Below the pieces are notes generated by a model, which made no database searches, had not been told where the DNA came from, and worked only from the letters and a program-made list of their open reading frames with translations. A stretch of 64,000 nt of DNA from Palsa-506 sp963707065 (GTDB taxonomy: Bacteria; Actinomycetota; Actinomycetes; Streptosporangiales; Streptosporangiaceae), in the NCBI GenBank assembly GCA_963707065.1, contig CAVPPJ010000042.1, positions 310,001 through 374,000 on the forward strand, written 5' to 3'. The first letter of the stretch is position 1. Each line of letters opens with the position of its first letter. Positions 1 through 9,413 of the stretch are shown here, piece after piece. A program made the position numbers and the translations under genes.

Positions 1-671
1 AGTTCGCCGGCCATCAGGCCACGGAAGGCAAACGCCCAGCCCTGCTTCATGCCGGCCACATAGGCGGGCAACGACGCGGGAAGGATCAGGTACCGGTACA
101 GGTCAAAACCGCGCAGGCCCATGGTCCGGCCCGCCCTCAGCAGCAGCGGCGGGGTGTAGTCCACTCCGGTGATCAGGCCGTTGGCGATCGAGGCGCGGCG
201 CCGAGCACCATGACGAACAGGATCGCCGGCACGGTGATCCCGAACAAGATGATCGCGAACGGAAACCAGGCGATCGACGGCATGACCTGCAGGCCGGTGA
301 TGATCGAGCCCGACTGCGGCGCGCAGCGGCGGGATCCTAGACTAAGGCCCCGAGTACCGTGCCGATCACCAGCGCGAGCCCGTACCCTTCCGCCGTCCGG
401 CGCGGTGATCCCGATGGCCTGCCAGAGCACTGGTGATGACCAGGCCCCAGAGCGTCGGGCGACTACCGCGGGCCCTCGAGCAGTATGACTTCCAGCCGGT
501 GGCGACCACAGCTGCCACAGGACGAGCACGATAGCCATCGCGAGCAGCTTCGGCCAGGTCGCCGCCCAGGTCGACCGGGCGATCCGGCGGCCCCTCGGTT
601 CCTGGCGGTGCGCCGCCAAGCTCCAGGTTGTCGAGGCCCGTGATAGCCGAAGTCTGCGTGTTAGTTGCCAT
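1..671 (-). pseudogene. ssuC: Sulfonate/taurine-type ABC transporter permease (SsuC/TauC-like), frameshifted and cut by window edge
   Basis: Inner-membrane permease of an aliphatic-sulfonate/taurine/nitrate-type importer. Translating the minus strand in shifting frames recovers the family pieces: a first membrane segment (PKLLAMAIVLVLWQL), VVATGWKSY, the TLWGLVITSAL stretch, GLQVMPSIAWFPFAIILFGI and, from position 200 to 1, the EAA-loop region (RAGRTMGLRGFDLYRYLILP). At least three frame changes are needed, near 610, 500 and 200, so no intact protein is made as read. The start ATG at 671 overlaps the end of the ssuB-like gene by 11 bp, as in a coupled operon. The 3' end lies beyond the window. 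Substrate cannot be fixed from sequence. Confidence 0.75.
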
Positions 672-1428
672 GCCGGCTCATCTCCTGCCGCAGCCGGTCG
701 GTCATGGCGGTGGCGAGCTCAGCGACCTCGCGGGAGTCGATCCGGCGCTCGCCGCCCTTCGGCACCTCGTATTCCTCGATGACCCGGCCGGGCCTGCTGG
801 ACAGGACCACTACGCGGTCGCCGAGCCTGGCGGCCTCGCGCACGTTGTGCGTCACGAAGATCACGGTCATGGTCCGCTCGGCGCAGATCCGCTCAAGCTC
901 GTCATGCAGCAGGTCGCGGGTCATCGCGTCCAGCGCGCCGAAGGGCTCGTCCATCAGCAGCATGTCCGCGTCCTGGGACAGCGCCCGGGCCATCGCCACC
1001 CGCTGCCGCATGCCGCCGGAGAGTTCGTGCGGGCGCTTGTCGCCGAAGCCGACAGGTGCACGGTCTCGAGCAGTTCCTGGGTCCGGGCGCGCCGCTCCGC
1101 CTTGGGCACGCCGCGGGCGTGCAGGGCAAGCTCCACGTTCCGCGCGGCCGTGAGCCACGGGAAGAGGGCCGCTCCTGGAACATCAGGGTGACCTTCTGGC
1201 CGGCCGTGTCAATCTGGCCGGATGTCGGCGAGTCCAGGTCTGCCATCAGCGAGAGCAGCGTGGACTTGCCGCAGCCGGATGCGCCGATGACGCAGACGAA
1301 CTCCCCTGGCGGACGGACAGTGACACCTTGTCCAGGGCCAGCAGCGCCCCCCGCCCCTGGCCGTAGACCTTGGAGACCTCAGTCAGCCGGACCGCGGCGG
1401 GTGCTTGCTCCGCCGCGCGGTCGGCCAC
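661..1428 (-). pseudogene. ssuB: Sulfonate/taurine-type ABC transporter ATP-binding protein (SsuB/TauB-like), several frameshifts
   Basis: ATPase of the same importer. The N-terminal part (VRLTEVSKVYGQGRGALLALDKVSLSV) reads from 1428 in one frame, the Walker A region falls in another after about 1305, and the segment with the ABC signature LSGGMRQRVAMARAL, Walker B MLLMDEPFGALD and the switch histidine in FVTHNVREA reads in a third from about 1060 to 661. Frame breaks lie near 1305, 1200, 1160 and 1060. Four breaks in under 800 bp point to decay rather than a single base-calling slip. It sits between the binding-protein gene and the permease in the usual ssu order. Confidence 0.75.
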
Positions 1429-1447
1429 GATGGCAGGTTCGGGAAGG

Positions 1448-1481
1448 CTGACGCCCCCGGAGGTGACTCCGGGGGCGTCAG
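1448..1481. terminator. Perfect 14-bp hairpin between ssuA and ssuB
   Basis: CTGACGCCCCCGGA (1448-1461) pairs perfectly with TCCGGGGGCGTCAG (1468-1481) around a 6-nt loop. It follows the ssuA stop (1499) and precedes the ssuB start (1428), so on the minus strand it is intercistronic. No U-run follows. It could be a partial terminator or an mRNA-stabilising hairpin that leaves more binding protein than transporter. Confidence 0.6.
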
Positions 1482-1498
1482 CCGGCCACTGCGCATGC

Positions 1499-2571
1499 TC
1501 ACGAATTCACCGCGGATTGCCCTGCCGCCTGCAGTTGCGTGTTGAGCGGACCGAGATCGTAGATGCTCGATAGGTTGCTTACCGGCTGGCTCAAGCCGAC
1601 AGCGACTGCGTGCTGCGCATCGGCGACCAGCGACGACGCGATGGGGTCGTTGGTGAACCTGATCTGGGCGAACGACGCCGCGAGGATGGCCGCTTCAGGC
1701 CCTTGCCGGTTATCGAGGTCAGCTCGGCGTTCGCTGCCGTCTCGGCTGCGGACTTGTTCTGGTGGATGAAGTTGTTCGCGTCAATCTGGCCCTTGAGCAG
1801 CCCGTTGACGGTGCTCGGGTGCGCGGCCAGGAAGGCCTGCGTCACGACCAGGTTGGTGGTGACGAACTGCCCCTTCGGCCACAGGCTGGCCTCGTTGACC
1901 AGCACGTGCCCGCCGGCCGCGACCATCTCGGCGTCGTAGGGAGCGGGCTCCCAGCCGCCGGCCAGCTGACCGGACTGGAACGCGAGCACAGCGGCCGAGT
2001 TCGGCGTCGTCGGCTTGATCGGCACGTCGCCGCCGCCGGTCTGGGTAGTGGTCAGGCCGTGCTGCTTCAGCCAGTAGCGCAGTGCCACGTCCTGGGTGTT
2101 GCCGAGCGACGGGGTGGCCAGCGACTGGCCCTTGAGCTGGGCCGGGCTGGTAATGCCCTTCTTGACCACCAGCGCGGCCCCGCCGGAGGCTGCTCCGGAG
2201 ATGATCTTGATGAGCTTCCCGCCGGAGGTCTGCCACGCCTTGATCGCCGGGTTCGGGCCGACGTAGGCCGCGTCCAGCTGGTCGGCCAGCAGCGCGGTCG
2301 CTTCCAGCGTGCCGGTGCTGAACGGCACCAGCTTGAGGGTCACGCCGTTGCCGAGGTCCTTGGTGAAGATGCCCTCCTTCACCCCGACCAGCGCGGTGGC
2401 GTGCGTGATATTAGTGAGGAATCCGAGTCTCAGGGTGACCGGCGCCGCAGCAGCAGGACTGCTGGTGCTCCCGGATCCGCCGGATCCCGACGAACTGGCT
2501 GCCGAAGAACCGCATCCGGCTGCCATCAGGGCGACGGCAGCAACCCCCGCAGCGACTATCGCTCGCTTCAT
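1499..2571 (-). pseudogene. ssuA: Sulfonate/taurine-type ABC transporter substrate-binding lipoprotein (SsuA-like), one frameshift
   Basis: Extracytoplasmic binding lipoprotein of the NMT1/SsuA family. Residues 1-20 form a lipoprotein signal with lipobox LMAAGC, followed by a Ser/Gly linker and then VTLRLGFLTNITHATALVGVKE, typical of the fold. The frame holds to TGKGLK near 1700, then shifts. The other frame continues AAILAASFAQIRFTNDP and runs to a TGA at 1499-1501. As read in one frame the product ends with an unrelated Arg/Ser-rich tail. It is the first gene of the minus-strand operon. A single lesion here contrasts with many in the two downstream genes. Sulfonate specificity is inferred from the family only. 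Confidence 0.75.
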
Positions 2572-2598
2572 CGTCCACCTTTTCCGATCAAGTTAATA

Positions 2599-2616
2599 GG
2601 TATAGAGGTTTATACC
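2599..2616. promoter_or_regulatory. AT-rich inverted repeat upstream of ssuA
   Basis: GGTATA (2599-2604) and TATACC (2611-2616) form an inverted repeat with a 6-nt spacer, 28 bp before the ssuA start, in an AT-rich island that stands out in this GC-rich window. On the minus strand it supplies TATAAA and TATACC -10-like hexamers. It is a candidate promoter/operator for the ssu operon. Confidence 0.35.
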
Positions 2617-2774
2617 ACAGCTGCGTCCGCATTGCACATCCAGGTGATAGGGAATTCCGGCCAGCATGAGCACGCCCCGCAGGTGAGGGCCGGGGTACCG
2701 TACCGCCAGGAGTCTGGCCCCGGCCGGAGCTGAACCAGGGCGCCGGAGCGAGCCGGCCGCGAGGAGGACGCACG

Positions 2775-4781
2775 GTGGCAGGCCGCATCGAGGACTACGC
2801 GATCATCGGCGACATGCAGACCGCGGCGCTGATCGGCCTGGACGGCTCGGCCGAGTGGCTCTGCCTGCCCCGTTTCGACTCGCCGGCCTGCTTCGCCGCG
2901 CTACTGGGCGATGAGCGCAACGGCCACTGGATGATCGCGCCGACCGCCACCCAGGGGCCGCCATCGCGCCGGGGCGAGGTGACCAGGCGCTACCGGGGCG
3001 ACACCCTGATCCTGGAGACCGAGTGGCAGACCGCAGGCGGGACCGTCCGCCTGATCGACTTCATGCCCCCCAGGAACAACGAGCCACCGGTGCTGGTGCG
3101 GATCGTCGAGGGCATCAAGGGCGCGGTCGAGATGGAATGCGTCTTCCGGCTGCGGTTCGGCTACGGCAAGGTCCTCCCCTGGGTCCGCCGGCTCGACGAC
3201 GCCATCGTCGCGGTCGCCGGGCCCGACTCGGCCTGGCTGCGAACCCCGGTGCGGCTGGCCGGCCACGAGATGGCCCATCGGGCGAGCTTCACGGTCCGCG
3301 CGGGCGAGCGGGTCCCGTTCGTGATGTCCTGGCAGCAGTCGCACCTCCCCGCGCCCGAGCCGGTTGACGCCGACGAGGCACTGGCCGCGACCACCGGTTT
3401 CTGGGTCGGCTGGTCCGCTCGCTGCACGTACCACGGGCCGTACCGGGAGGCCGTGATCCGCTCGCTGATCACGCTCAAGGCGCTGACCTACGCGCCCACC
3501 GGCGGCATCGTCGCGGCGGCGACCACCTCGCTGCCCGAGGATCTCGGCGGCGTGCGCAACTGGGACTACCGGTACTGCTGGCTGCGCGACGCCACGATCA
3601 CCCTGGAGGCGCTGCTGCGTACCGGCTACACCGCGGAGGCCGCCGCCTGGCGGGAGTGGCTGGGCCGGGCGATCGCCGGCGATCCGCGGGACGTCCAGAT
3701 CATGTACGGCGTGGCCGGCGAGCGCCGGCTGACCGAGTGGGAGGCCGACTGGCTGCCCGGCTACGAGGGCTCGGCCCCGGTGCGGATAGGGAACGCCGCG
3801 GTGAACCAGCGCCAGCTCGACGTCTACGGCGAGGTGATCGACGCGATGGCGCTCGGCGGCCAGGCCGGGCTGACGTTCGACCGGCACACCTGGAGCCTGG
3901 TCCGGCACCTGCTGCTGTTCCTGGAGAAGAACTGGCAGCTGCCGGACGAGGGAATCTGGGAGGTCCGCGGCCCGCGGCAGCACTTCGTGCACTCCAAGGT
4001 GATGGCCTGGGTCGCCTTCGACCGTGCCGTCCGGCTGGCCGAGCTCGGCCAGCCGGGCCCCACCCAGCGCTGGCGCGACGTCCGCGACCGCATTCACGCC
4101 GAGGTCTGCGAGAAGGGGTATGACGCCGCCCGCGGCACGTTCACGCAGTACTACGGCAGCACCGAGCTCGACGCTGCGGTCCTGCTGATCCCCGAAGTCG
4201 GGTTCCTGCCCGCCGATGACGAGCGGGTTAAGTCGACGGTGCTGACGATCCAGCGTGAGCTGGTCACCGGCGGGCTGGTACTGCGGTACTCCCAGCCCGC
4301 CGCCGCCGGCCTGCCGAGTACGGCCGCGGCGGGCGCCGTGGCCGGCGGCCCGGCCGCCGGGGCGCCGGTGGTGGACGGCCTGGCCGGCGGCGAGGGGGCC
4401 TTCCTCGCCTGCAGCTTCTGGCTAGTGAACGCGCTGCACATGACCGGCCGGTATGAGGACGCGGTGGAGTTGTTCGAGCGGCTGCTCGCGCTGCGCAGCG
4501 GCGTCGGGCTGCTGAGCGAGGAATACGATCCCCGGTACAGCCGGCAGGTCGGCAACACCCCGCAGGCTTTCAGCCACATGCCGCTGATCCTGGCCGCGCT
4601 CAACCTGGCCAGCCATTCCGCGGGACCACTGCCGCAGGCCCGCCGGGCGAAAGAAACACCCGTGACCATGAACGTCCGTTTCCAGAACGCAGATCCCGGT
4701 CCCGTCACCTACCGTCATCTGCGCGGCGGAGATTGTCAGGTCGCGCCGCGGCGGGTTCGGAAATGTCAGACTTACCGGTAA
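2775..4781 (+). CDS. Glycoside hydrolase family 15 protein (trehalase/glucoamylase-like)
   Basis: A cytoplasmic GH15 enzyme of the trehalase-like type, 668 residues with no signal peptide. The N-terminal domain (IEDYAIIGDMQTAALIGLDGSAEWLCLPRFDSP) is the beta-rich domain found in these enzymes. The (alpha/alpha)6 barrel carries RNWDYRYCWLRDA near residue 260, the putative general-acid region PDEGIWEVRG near 390, and the general-base region EEYDPRYSRQVGNTPQAFSH near 580. Start is GTG with GAGGAGG 7 nt upstream. The last ~45 residues after LNLASHS are not family-like, and the 3' end overlaps the next gene. Alpha,alpha-trehalase is the commonest activity in actinobacterial homologues; glucan hydrolysis is the alternative. 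Confidence 0.88.
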   Translation: MAGRIEDYAIIGDMQTAALIGLDGSAEWLCLPRFDSPACFAALLGDERNGHWMIAPTATQGPPSRRGEVTRRYRGDTLILETEWQTAGGTVRLIDFMPPRNNEPPVLVRIVEGIKGAVEMECVFRLRFGYGKVLPWVRRLDDAIVAVAGPDSAWLRTPVRLAGHEMAHRASFTVRAGERVPFVMSWQQSHLPAPEPVDADEALAATTGFWVGWSARCTYHGPYREAVIRSLITLKALTYAPTGGIVAAATTSLPEDLGGVRNWDYRYCWLRDATITLEALLRTGYTAEAAAWREWLGRAIAGDPRDVQIMYGVAGERRLTEWEADWLPGYEGSAPVRIGNAAVNQRQLDVYGEVIDAMALGGQAGLTFDRHTWSLVRHLLLFLEKNWQLPDEGIWEVRGPRQHFVHSKVMAWVAFDRAVRLAELGQPGPTQRWRDVRDRIHAEVCEKGYDAARGTFTQYYGSTELDAAVLLIPEVGFLPADDERVKSTVLTIQRELVTGGLVLRYSQPAAAGLPSTAAAGAVAGGPAAGAPVVDGLAGGEGAFLACSFWLVNALHMTGRYEDAVELFERLLALRSGVGLLSEEYDPRYSRQVGNTPQAFSHMPLILAALNLASHSAGPLPQARRAKETPVTMNVRFQNADPGPVTYRHLRGGDCQVAPRRVRKCQTYR

Positions 4782-5689
4782 CCATGCCTGCCCGTCCGCA
4801 CATCCTGGTCGTCAACGGCCGCAAGGTCCGTCAGCCGGTCTTTGTGATCGGCGCCCCGCACTCGGGCACGGACCTGCTCGCCCGCGCCCTGAAGCAATCC
4901 GATGGCTTCCACCTCACCATGGGGCAGCGCGCGGTCGTCAGCGTGGTGCACGCGTTCGCCCGGAGCCCGTCCATCCAGCGCGGCCGCGGCGAGGCGGCCG
5001 CAACCGTGCTGCGGGATGCCTTCGCGCAGGCGTGGCAGGTCTCCCCGTACGGCTGCATGGCCTGCTCGCCGCGGTGCCGGGAGGCGGGCCAGGTCGACGG
5101 CGCCGGCGTCTGCGTGGCCGAGCGCGACATCACCAGGTACGGCGACGCCAGCCCTGACCTGATCTACTGCGCTGACGCGCTGGTGGATGCCTTCCCCGAC
5201 GCCCGGATCGTGCAGATCATCAGGGACGGCAGGGACGTGGTCGCCGGGATGCTCGGGGACTCCGGCGCGCTGTCGGCGTTCAGCCCGGCGGTGGCGAACG
5301 TGCAGAGCGAGTTTCCCAACCCCTTCTTCGGCATCGAGACCGAGGCCGACCTGGCCGCCTGGCCGGGCCTGTCCTTGGCGGCCAAGTGCGCGCTGCGCTG
5401 GCGCGGCTCGGTGCGGCAGATGGCCAGGCTCCGCAGCAGCATGGGGCCCGAGCAGCTCACCACGCTCCGGTACGAGCAGGTGATCCGCCATCCAGCCGCG
5501 GCCGCCAGCGCCGTATCGGACTTTATCGGCGCGAAGATCGCGGCGATCCCGGCGCGGGCCAACGCCATCGGCGGCACCGGCCGGGCCGTCGAGGCGGGCG
5601 GCTGGCGCCGCGTGCTTACTCCCCTGCAGGCCAGCGAGGTAGAGAAGGTGGCGGGCACCGACCTGCGCCGGGTCGGCTACGGCGGCTGA
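4763..5689 (+). CDS. Sulfotransferase family protein
   Basis: PAPS-dependent sulfotransferase fold of about 308 residues. The 5'-phosphosulfate-binding loop is FVIGAPHSGTDLLARAL near the N-terminus, and the 3'-phosphate-binding element is IVQIIRDGRDVVAGML in the middle. A Cys-rich insert (YGCMACSPRCREAGQ) lies between them and could bind metal. The start is uncertain: ATG at 4763 overlaps the GH15 gene by 19 bp, and ATG at 4784 follows its stop immediately. Either way the two genes are probably co-transcribed. The acceptor is unknown. Confidence 0.75.
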   Translation: MSDLPVTMPARPHILVVNGRKVRQPVFVIGAPHSGTDLLARALKQSDGFHLTMGQRAVVSVVHAFARSPSIQRGRGEAAATVLRDAFAQAWQVSPYGCMACSPRCREAGQVDGAGVCVAERDITRYGDASPDLIYCADALVDAFPDARIVQIIRDGRDVVAGMLGDSGALSAFSPAVANVQSEFPNPFFGIETEADLAAWPGLSLAAKCALRWRGSVRQMARLRSSMGPEQLTTLRYEQVIRHPAAAASAVSDFIGAKIAAIPARANAIGGTGRAVEAGGWRRVLTPLQASEVEKVAGTDLRRVGYGG

Positions 5690-5719
5690 CGGGCGGGCTG
5701 GGTCACGGCGGCCAGCCAG

Positions 5720-5773
5720 GCGCGCCGGGCTGCAGTGGCCGGCCGGGCGCGCCGGGCTGCAGTGGCCGGCCGG
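5720..5773. repeat. Two tandem copies of a 27-bp unit
   Basis: Two identical 27-bp units (5720-5746 and 5747-5773), each containing GGGCTGCAGTGGCCGG, directly follow the sulfotransferase stop. This is a minisatellite-like intergenic repeat with no coding potential. Confidence 0.8.
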
Positions 5774-5823
5774 GCAGGCGCGGCAGCTGACTGCCTGCGG
5801 CGCTAATGCGGCAGGATAGCCCC

Positions 5824-6582
5824 ATGGATCTTGGCTTGCGCGATCGCGTCTACCTGGTGACTGGCGGCAGCCGCGGTCTCGGCCTGGCCACCGCGCAGGC
5901 ACTCGTGGCGGACGGCGCCCGGGTCGTGCTCTCCGCCAGGGACGCCGCCGGGGTCACCGCGGCGGCGGCCGGGCTCGGGGCCGGCCGTGCGGCCAGCCTG
6001 GCCGCCGATCTCGCCGATCCGGCCGCGCCCGGGCAGCTGGTGGCCGCGGCCATGGACACGTTCGGCCGGCTGGACGGTGCGCTGATCAGCGTCGGCGGCC
6101 CGCCGGGCGGAACCGTCATGGGCACGTCCGACGATGCCTGGCGCGCCGCGTTCGAGTCGGTGTTCCTCGGCGCGGTCCGGCTGGCCCGGACTCTCGGCGG
6201 CGAGCTCGGTGCGGGCGGCTCGATCGCGTTCGTGCTGTCCACCTCCGTGCGCTCGCCGATCGACTCGCTGGCTATCTCGAACGGGCTCCGGCCGGGCCTG
6301 GCCGGCGTCGCCAAGTCCCTCGCCGACGAGCTCGGGCCGCGCGGGATCCGGGTCAACGGCCTGCTTCCCGGCCGGATCGCCACCGGCCGGGTGCGTGAAA
6401 TCGATGCCGGCCGTGGTGACCCGGAGGAGATCAGGGCGGCACTTTCGCGCGGCATCCCGCTGCGCAGGTACGGCCAGCCGGAGGAATTCGGCCGGCTGGC
6501 TGCCTTCGTGCTGTCCCCGGCCGCCAGCTACCTGACCGGCGTGATGATCCCGGTCGAGGGCGGCGCACTGCGCGCGTTCTGA
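5824..6582 (+). CDS. SDR family oxidoreductase with atypical catalytic residues
   Basis: Classical short-chain dehydrogenase of 252 residues. The NAD(P)-binding glycine motif is TGGSRGLG near residue 12, and the C-terminus carries the SDR signatures RVNGLLPGRI and YLTGVMIPVEGG. The usual YxxxK active site is missing: the aligned stretch reads SLAISNGLRPGLAGVAKSL, with Ser-x-x-x-Arg where Tyr-x-x-x-Lys is expected. It may therefore not be an ordinary dehydrogenase. The start at 5824 is chosen over the in-frame ATG at 5806 because GGCAGGA lies just upstream and the protein then begins MDLGLRDRVYLVTGG, as in homologues. Confidence 0.85.
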   Translation: MDLGLRDRVYLVTGGSRGLGLATAQALVADGARVVLSARDAAGVTAAAAGLGAGRAASLAADLADPAAPGQLVAAAMDTFGRLDGALISVGGPPGGTVMGTSDDAWRAAFESVFLGAVRLARTLGGELGAGGSIAFVLSTSVRSPIDSLAISNGLRPGLAGVAKSLADELGPRGIRVNGLLPGRIATGRVREIDAGRGDPEEIRAALSRGIPLRRYGQPEEFGRLAAFVLSPAASYLTGVMIPVEGGALRAF

Positions 6583-6610
6583 GCCCGCGCTCTGCAGGCC
6601 ATCCGGACGG

Positions 6611-6627
6611 GGCAGGCAATGCCTGCC
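6611..6627. terminator. Short hairpin after the SDR gene
   Basis: GGCAGGC and GCCTGCC form a perfect 7-bp stem with a 3-nt loop, 28 bp after the SDR stop. There is no U-tract, so it is a weak terminator candidate. Confidence 0.35.
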
Positions 6628-6813
6628 TGACTGCCGGCAGCTGGGCGGGCGAGCCGGTCTGTCGGCGGCGACCGCCAGGAGCGCACTAGCGAAGGCTAGC
6701 CAGCCAACGACCAGCACCCCGCCGGCAGCGAAGTCAACCAGACCATGGATCGTCCTAGGCAGCCGGTGCCGGAGATTCCCGCGGCCTGTGGTGGACTGAG
6801 AGACTCTCGATCC

Positions 6814-8108
6814 ATGAGAGCGCTCCCCGTACATCCGGAACCGCTGTGGCGCACTGACTTCAATCAGCGGATCACAGTGTCGCTGTGGTTCCTCCCGACC
6901 GTATTCGCGGCGGCCGCGATCGGCGTGGCCAATCTCACCATCTGGCTGGACGCCCGGGTCGACGTACCGGTCGGCGTGCGGCCGGATTTGGTGGGCGACC
7001 CGGGCACGGCGGCGACCTTCGCCGGGGCCATCGCGGCCGCCACCCTGGCGTTTGTCGCAGTGGTGTTCGCCACCACGCTGGTGGCCATCCAGCTCGCCGC
7101 CAGTCAGTACTCGCCCAGAACGGTGCGGATCTTCATCCGTTCCCGGCTCACTCGCGTGACGCTCGGCTTGTTCCTCGCCACCTTCGTCTTTTCCCTGATC
7201 ATCCTGGTCAGCAACCGGGCCTCGGTCGCGTCGGCGAAGCAGTTCGCACCAGTGGTATCGGCGACGACCCTGCTGGCGCTGACCCTCTCGACGGTCTTCG
7301 GGTTCGTCGCTTACCTGCATGGCGTGGTGCGCCTCATGCGCGTCCAGTACCTGCTCGAAGCGATTGCCGCCGAGAGCCGCGAGCCATCGAGGAGAACTTC
7401 CCGCCGGCGTCGGCCTACGTCGACGTCGAGCCTCCCGTACCGGACCCCTCGCCGCGTCGTCTCCGCTACACCGGGACAGCCGGGGTCATCTCGGCCGCCG
7501 ACCTGCACGGTCTGGCTGAACTGTGCCGGCAGAAGGAATGCTGGCTGGAGCTGACCGTCGGAGTGGGCGAGTACCTGGCTCACGGCACCCCCGTTGCGCT
7601 CGCGCATGGCGGCGACCTCCACGACCACGATGTCACCAGGTTTTTCCTCATTCGCGGGGAACGCACCTTCGTGCAAGACCCGGCGTTCGGCTTCCGGCAG
7701 CTCGTCGATATCGCGATTCGCGCGCTGTCTCCGGCCGTCAACGATCCGACGACAGGGGTACAGGCCATCGATCGCATCAGCGATCTCCTTAGCATCACAG
7801 GCAACCGACTCGATCCGACCGGCCTGCGGGTTGATTCCAGCGGAACGGTAAGGGTCAAGCGGAAGCTGCGGAACTTCGACGGCCTGCTCGTCCTTTCCTT
7901 GACCGAGGTCATCCGTTATGGCGCCGACGCGCCTCAGGTGGTCCGCCGCCTTCGCGCCGTGCTCGATGAGCTCGAATCCACGCTCCCGATAGAGCGGCAG
8001 GCCCCCATTGCCCGCCAGCGAAGCCTTCTGGAAGCCGCGGTCAGCGCCGCGTTGCCTGCTCCGTTCATGTCAGTGGCCTCGACGCCAGACCGGGAGGGCC
8101 TAGGCTGA
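6814..8108 (+). pseudogene. DUF2254 membrane protein gene with one frameshift
   Basis: DUF2254 proteins are predicted multi-pass membrane proteins of unknown function. The first ~190 codons give four hydrophobic segments (VSLWFLPTVFAAAAIGVANL; AAATLAFVAVVFATTLVAIQ; LGLFLATFVFSLIILV; TTLLALTLSTVFGFVAYL). Between about 7378 and 7390 the frame changes and continues IEENFPPASAYVDVEPPVPD, then the soluble domain with FFLIRGERTFVQDPAFGFRQLVDIAIRALSPAVNDPTT, to the stop at 8108. The two halves abut exactly as in intact homologues, so one indel (1 or 2 nt) explains the break. It may be a base-calling error; everything else about the gene looks healthy. Confidence 0.75.
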
Positions 8109-8545
8109 AACTGGGTTTCCTCTCGCACCGTGGAGATATCTGTCACCGAGATGTCCGCGCGTGATTCCCGCCAGTCGGACCTCGGGAAAACGCGGACGGC
8201 CTCCTATTCACGGGTCGGCGCACGCCCCGGTTGCTCCCTTTTTGCGAACCTCATAAATGTCAAAAGCCTCGTCACTCCCGCTGCCCTCCTGATAGGTGCC
8301 GGGTCTTGCCGAGGAAGATCACAGCCAGGGGTGGCGCGTAGCGTCCATCAAGGCCCCGGTGCCACCCCCGGCCCGGCCACAAATACTGCTCTCCCCGGCT
8401 GTGGCATGGGTGTCCGCCACTGAGTCGGCCGCGCAGATTCAGTGGCCAGCACGGATGTGGATCCTCCGGCCGGTGCTCAGGCTGGCCATGAACGGGACTA
8501 CCAGAGCTGGCCGCATCCGCGGCCACGATCCAAGGAGAGATCACG
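8109..8545. other. Intergenic region without a recognisable gene
   Basis: About 440 bp between the DUF2254 gene and the methyltransferase. Short open frames on both strands have no recognisable motifs or convincing ribosome-binding sites. The only clear signal is AAGGAGAG at the right edge, which serves the methyltransferase start at 8546. The base composition is less GC-extreme around 8220-8290. Confidence 0.6.
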
Positions 8546-9361
8546 ATGCAGACGGAGACTGTGGATTTCGAGGCCATCAAGGAACGCCAGCGGATGGGCT
8601 GGGAAGCAGGAGACTATCCGCGGGTCGGCAACACCCTTCAGCTCATCGCCGAGCGCCTGGTGGAGGCGGCCGGCGTGCGCTCCGGCCAGAACGTGCTGGA
8701 CGTGGCGTGCGGCCAGGGCAACGCGGCGATCGCGGCCGCGCGCCGCTTCACGGAGTCGACTGGCGTTGACTATGCGGCGAACCTACTGGCACAGGGACGC
8801 GAGCGCGCCCAGGCCGAGCACGTGAACGTCACATTCACCGAGGGCGACGCGGAGCGGCTGCCGTTCCCGGCGGGGGCCTACGATACGGCCCTGAGCACCC
8901 TCGGTGTCATGTTCGCGCCAGATCAGGAACGCGCAGCGGCCGAGCTGATGCGGGTCACCCGCAAAGGTGGCACGATAGCGCTCGCAAACTGGACACCCGA
9001 ATCGCTCGTCGGGTCCCTGTTCAAGACCATCGGCAAGTACGGGCCGCCACCGGCGGGCGTCAAATCGCCTATGCTCTGGGGCACGGAAAGCCGGCTTGCG
9101 GAGTTGTTCGGAGATGCGGTCCGGTGGACGTCGCTCACCAAACGCACCTTTGATCTCTGCTACCACTCGCCCGAGCATTTCTCGGAGTGGTTCCGCCTGT
9201 ATTACGGGCCTATCACCCGGCTGGCCGGCACGCTCGATGAGGGGACTGGCGCCCAGTTCGCCGCAGACCTAGCCGACGTGGCCAGGCAGTTCAACCGCGC
9301 CGACGACGGCACGGTGCTGGCACCAGGCGAGTACCTGGAGGCCGTCGGCGTGCGGCGCTGA
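8546..9361 (+). CDS. Class I SAM-dependent methyltransferase
   Basis: Soluble methyltransferase of 271 residues with the Rossmann SAM-binding motif I VLDVACGQGNAAIAAARRF at about residues 48-66, acidic loop STGVDYAANLLAQGR, motif II LPFPAGAYDTALSTLGVMF and a UbiE/Coq5-like MRVTRKGGTIALANW strand. It belongs to the broad methyltransferase-11 group; the acceptor is unknown. The start is supported by AAGGAGAG 6 nt upstream. It is convergent with the regulator that follows, with a hairpin between their stop codons. Confidence 0.85.
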   Translation: MQTETVDFEAIKERQRMGWEAGDYPRVGNTLQLIAERLVEAAGVRSGQNVLDVACGQGNAAIAAARRFTESTGVDYAANLLAQGRERAQAEHVNVTFTEGDAERLPFPAGAYDTALSTLGVMFAPDQERAAAELMRVTRKGGTIALANWTPESLVGSLFKTIGKYGPPPAGVKSPMLWGTESRLAELFGDAVRWTSLTKRTFDLCYHSPEHFSEWFRLYYGPITRLAGTLDEGTGAQFAADLADVARQFNRADDGTVLAPGEYLEAVGVRR

Positions 9362-9380
9362 GCACTGCCCGCAGATCGCG

Positions 9381-9413
9381 TCCGCGGCCGGCCTTATCCA
9401 GGCAGGCCGCGGA
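9381..9413. terminator. Hairpin between convergent genes
   Basis: TCCGCGGCC (9381-9389) pairs with GGCCGCGGA (9405-9413) across a 15-nt loop containing the regulator stop codon. Placed between two convergent stops, it is a plausible bidirectional terminator. Confidence 0.45.

Noticed and set aside
2761..2774. Riboswitch before the GH15 gene
   Set aside because: Only a Shine-Dalgarno sequence is visible; no conserved aptamer core could be found.
5803..7320. 505-codon minus-strand open frame opposite the SDR and DUF2254 genes
   Set aside because: Composition-driven shadow rich in Arg/Gly/Asp/His with no motif.
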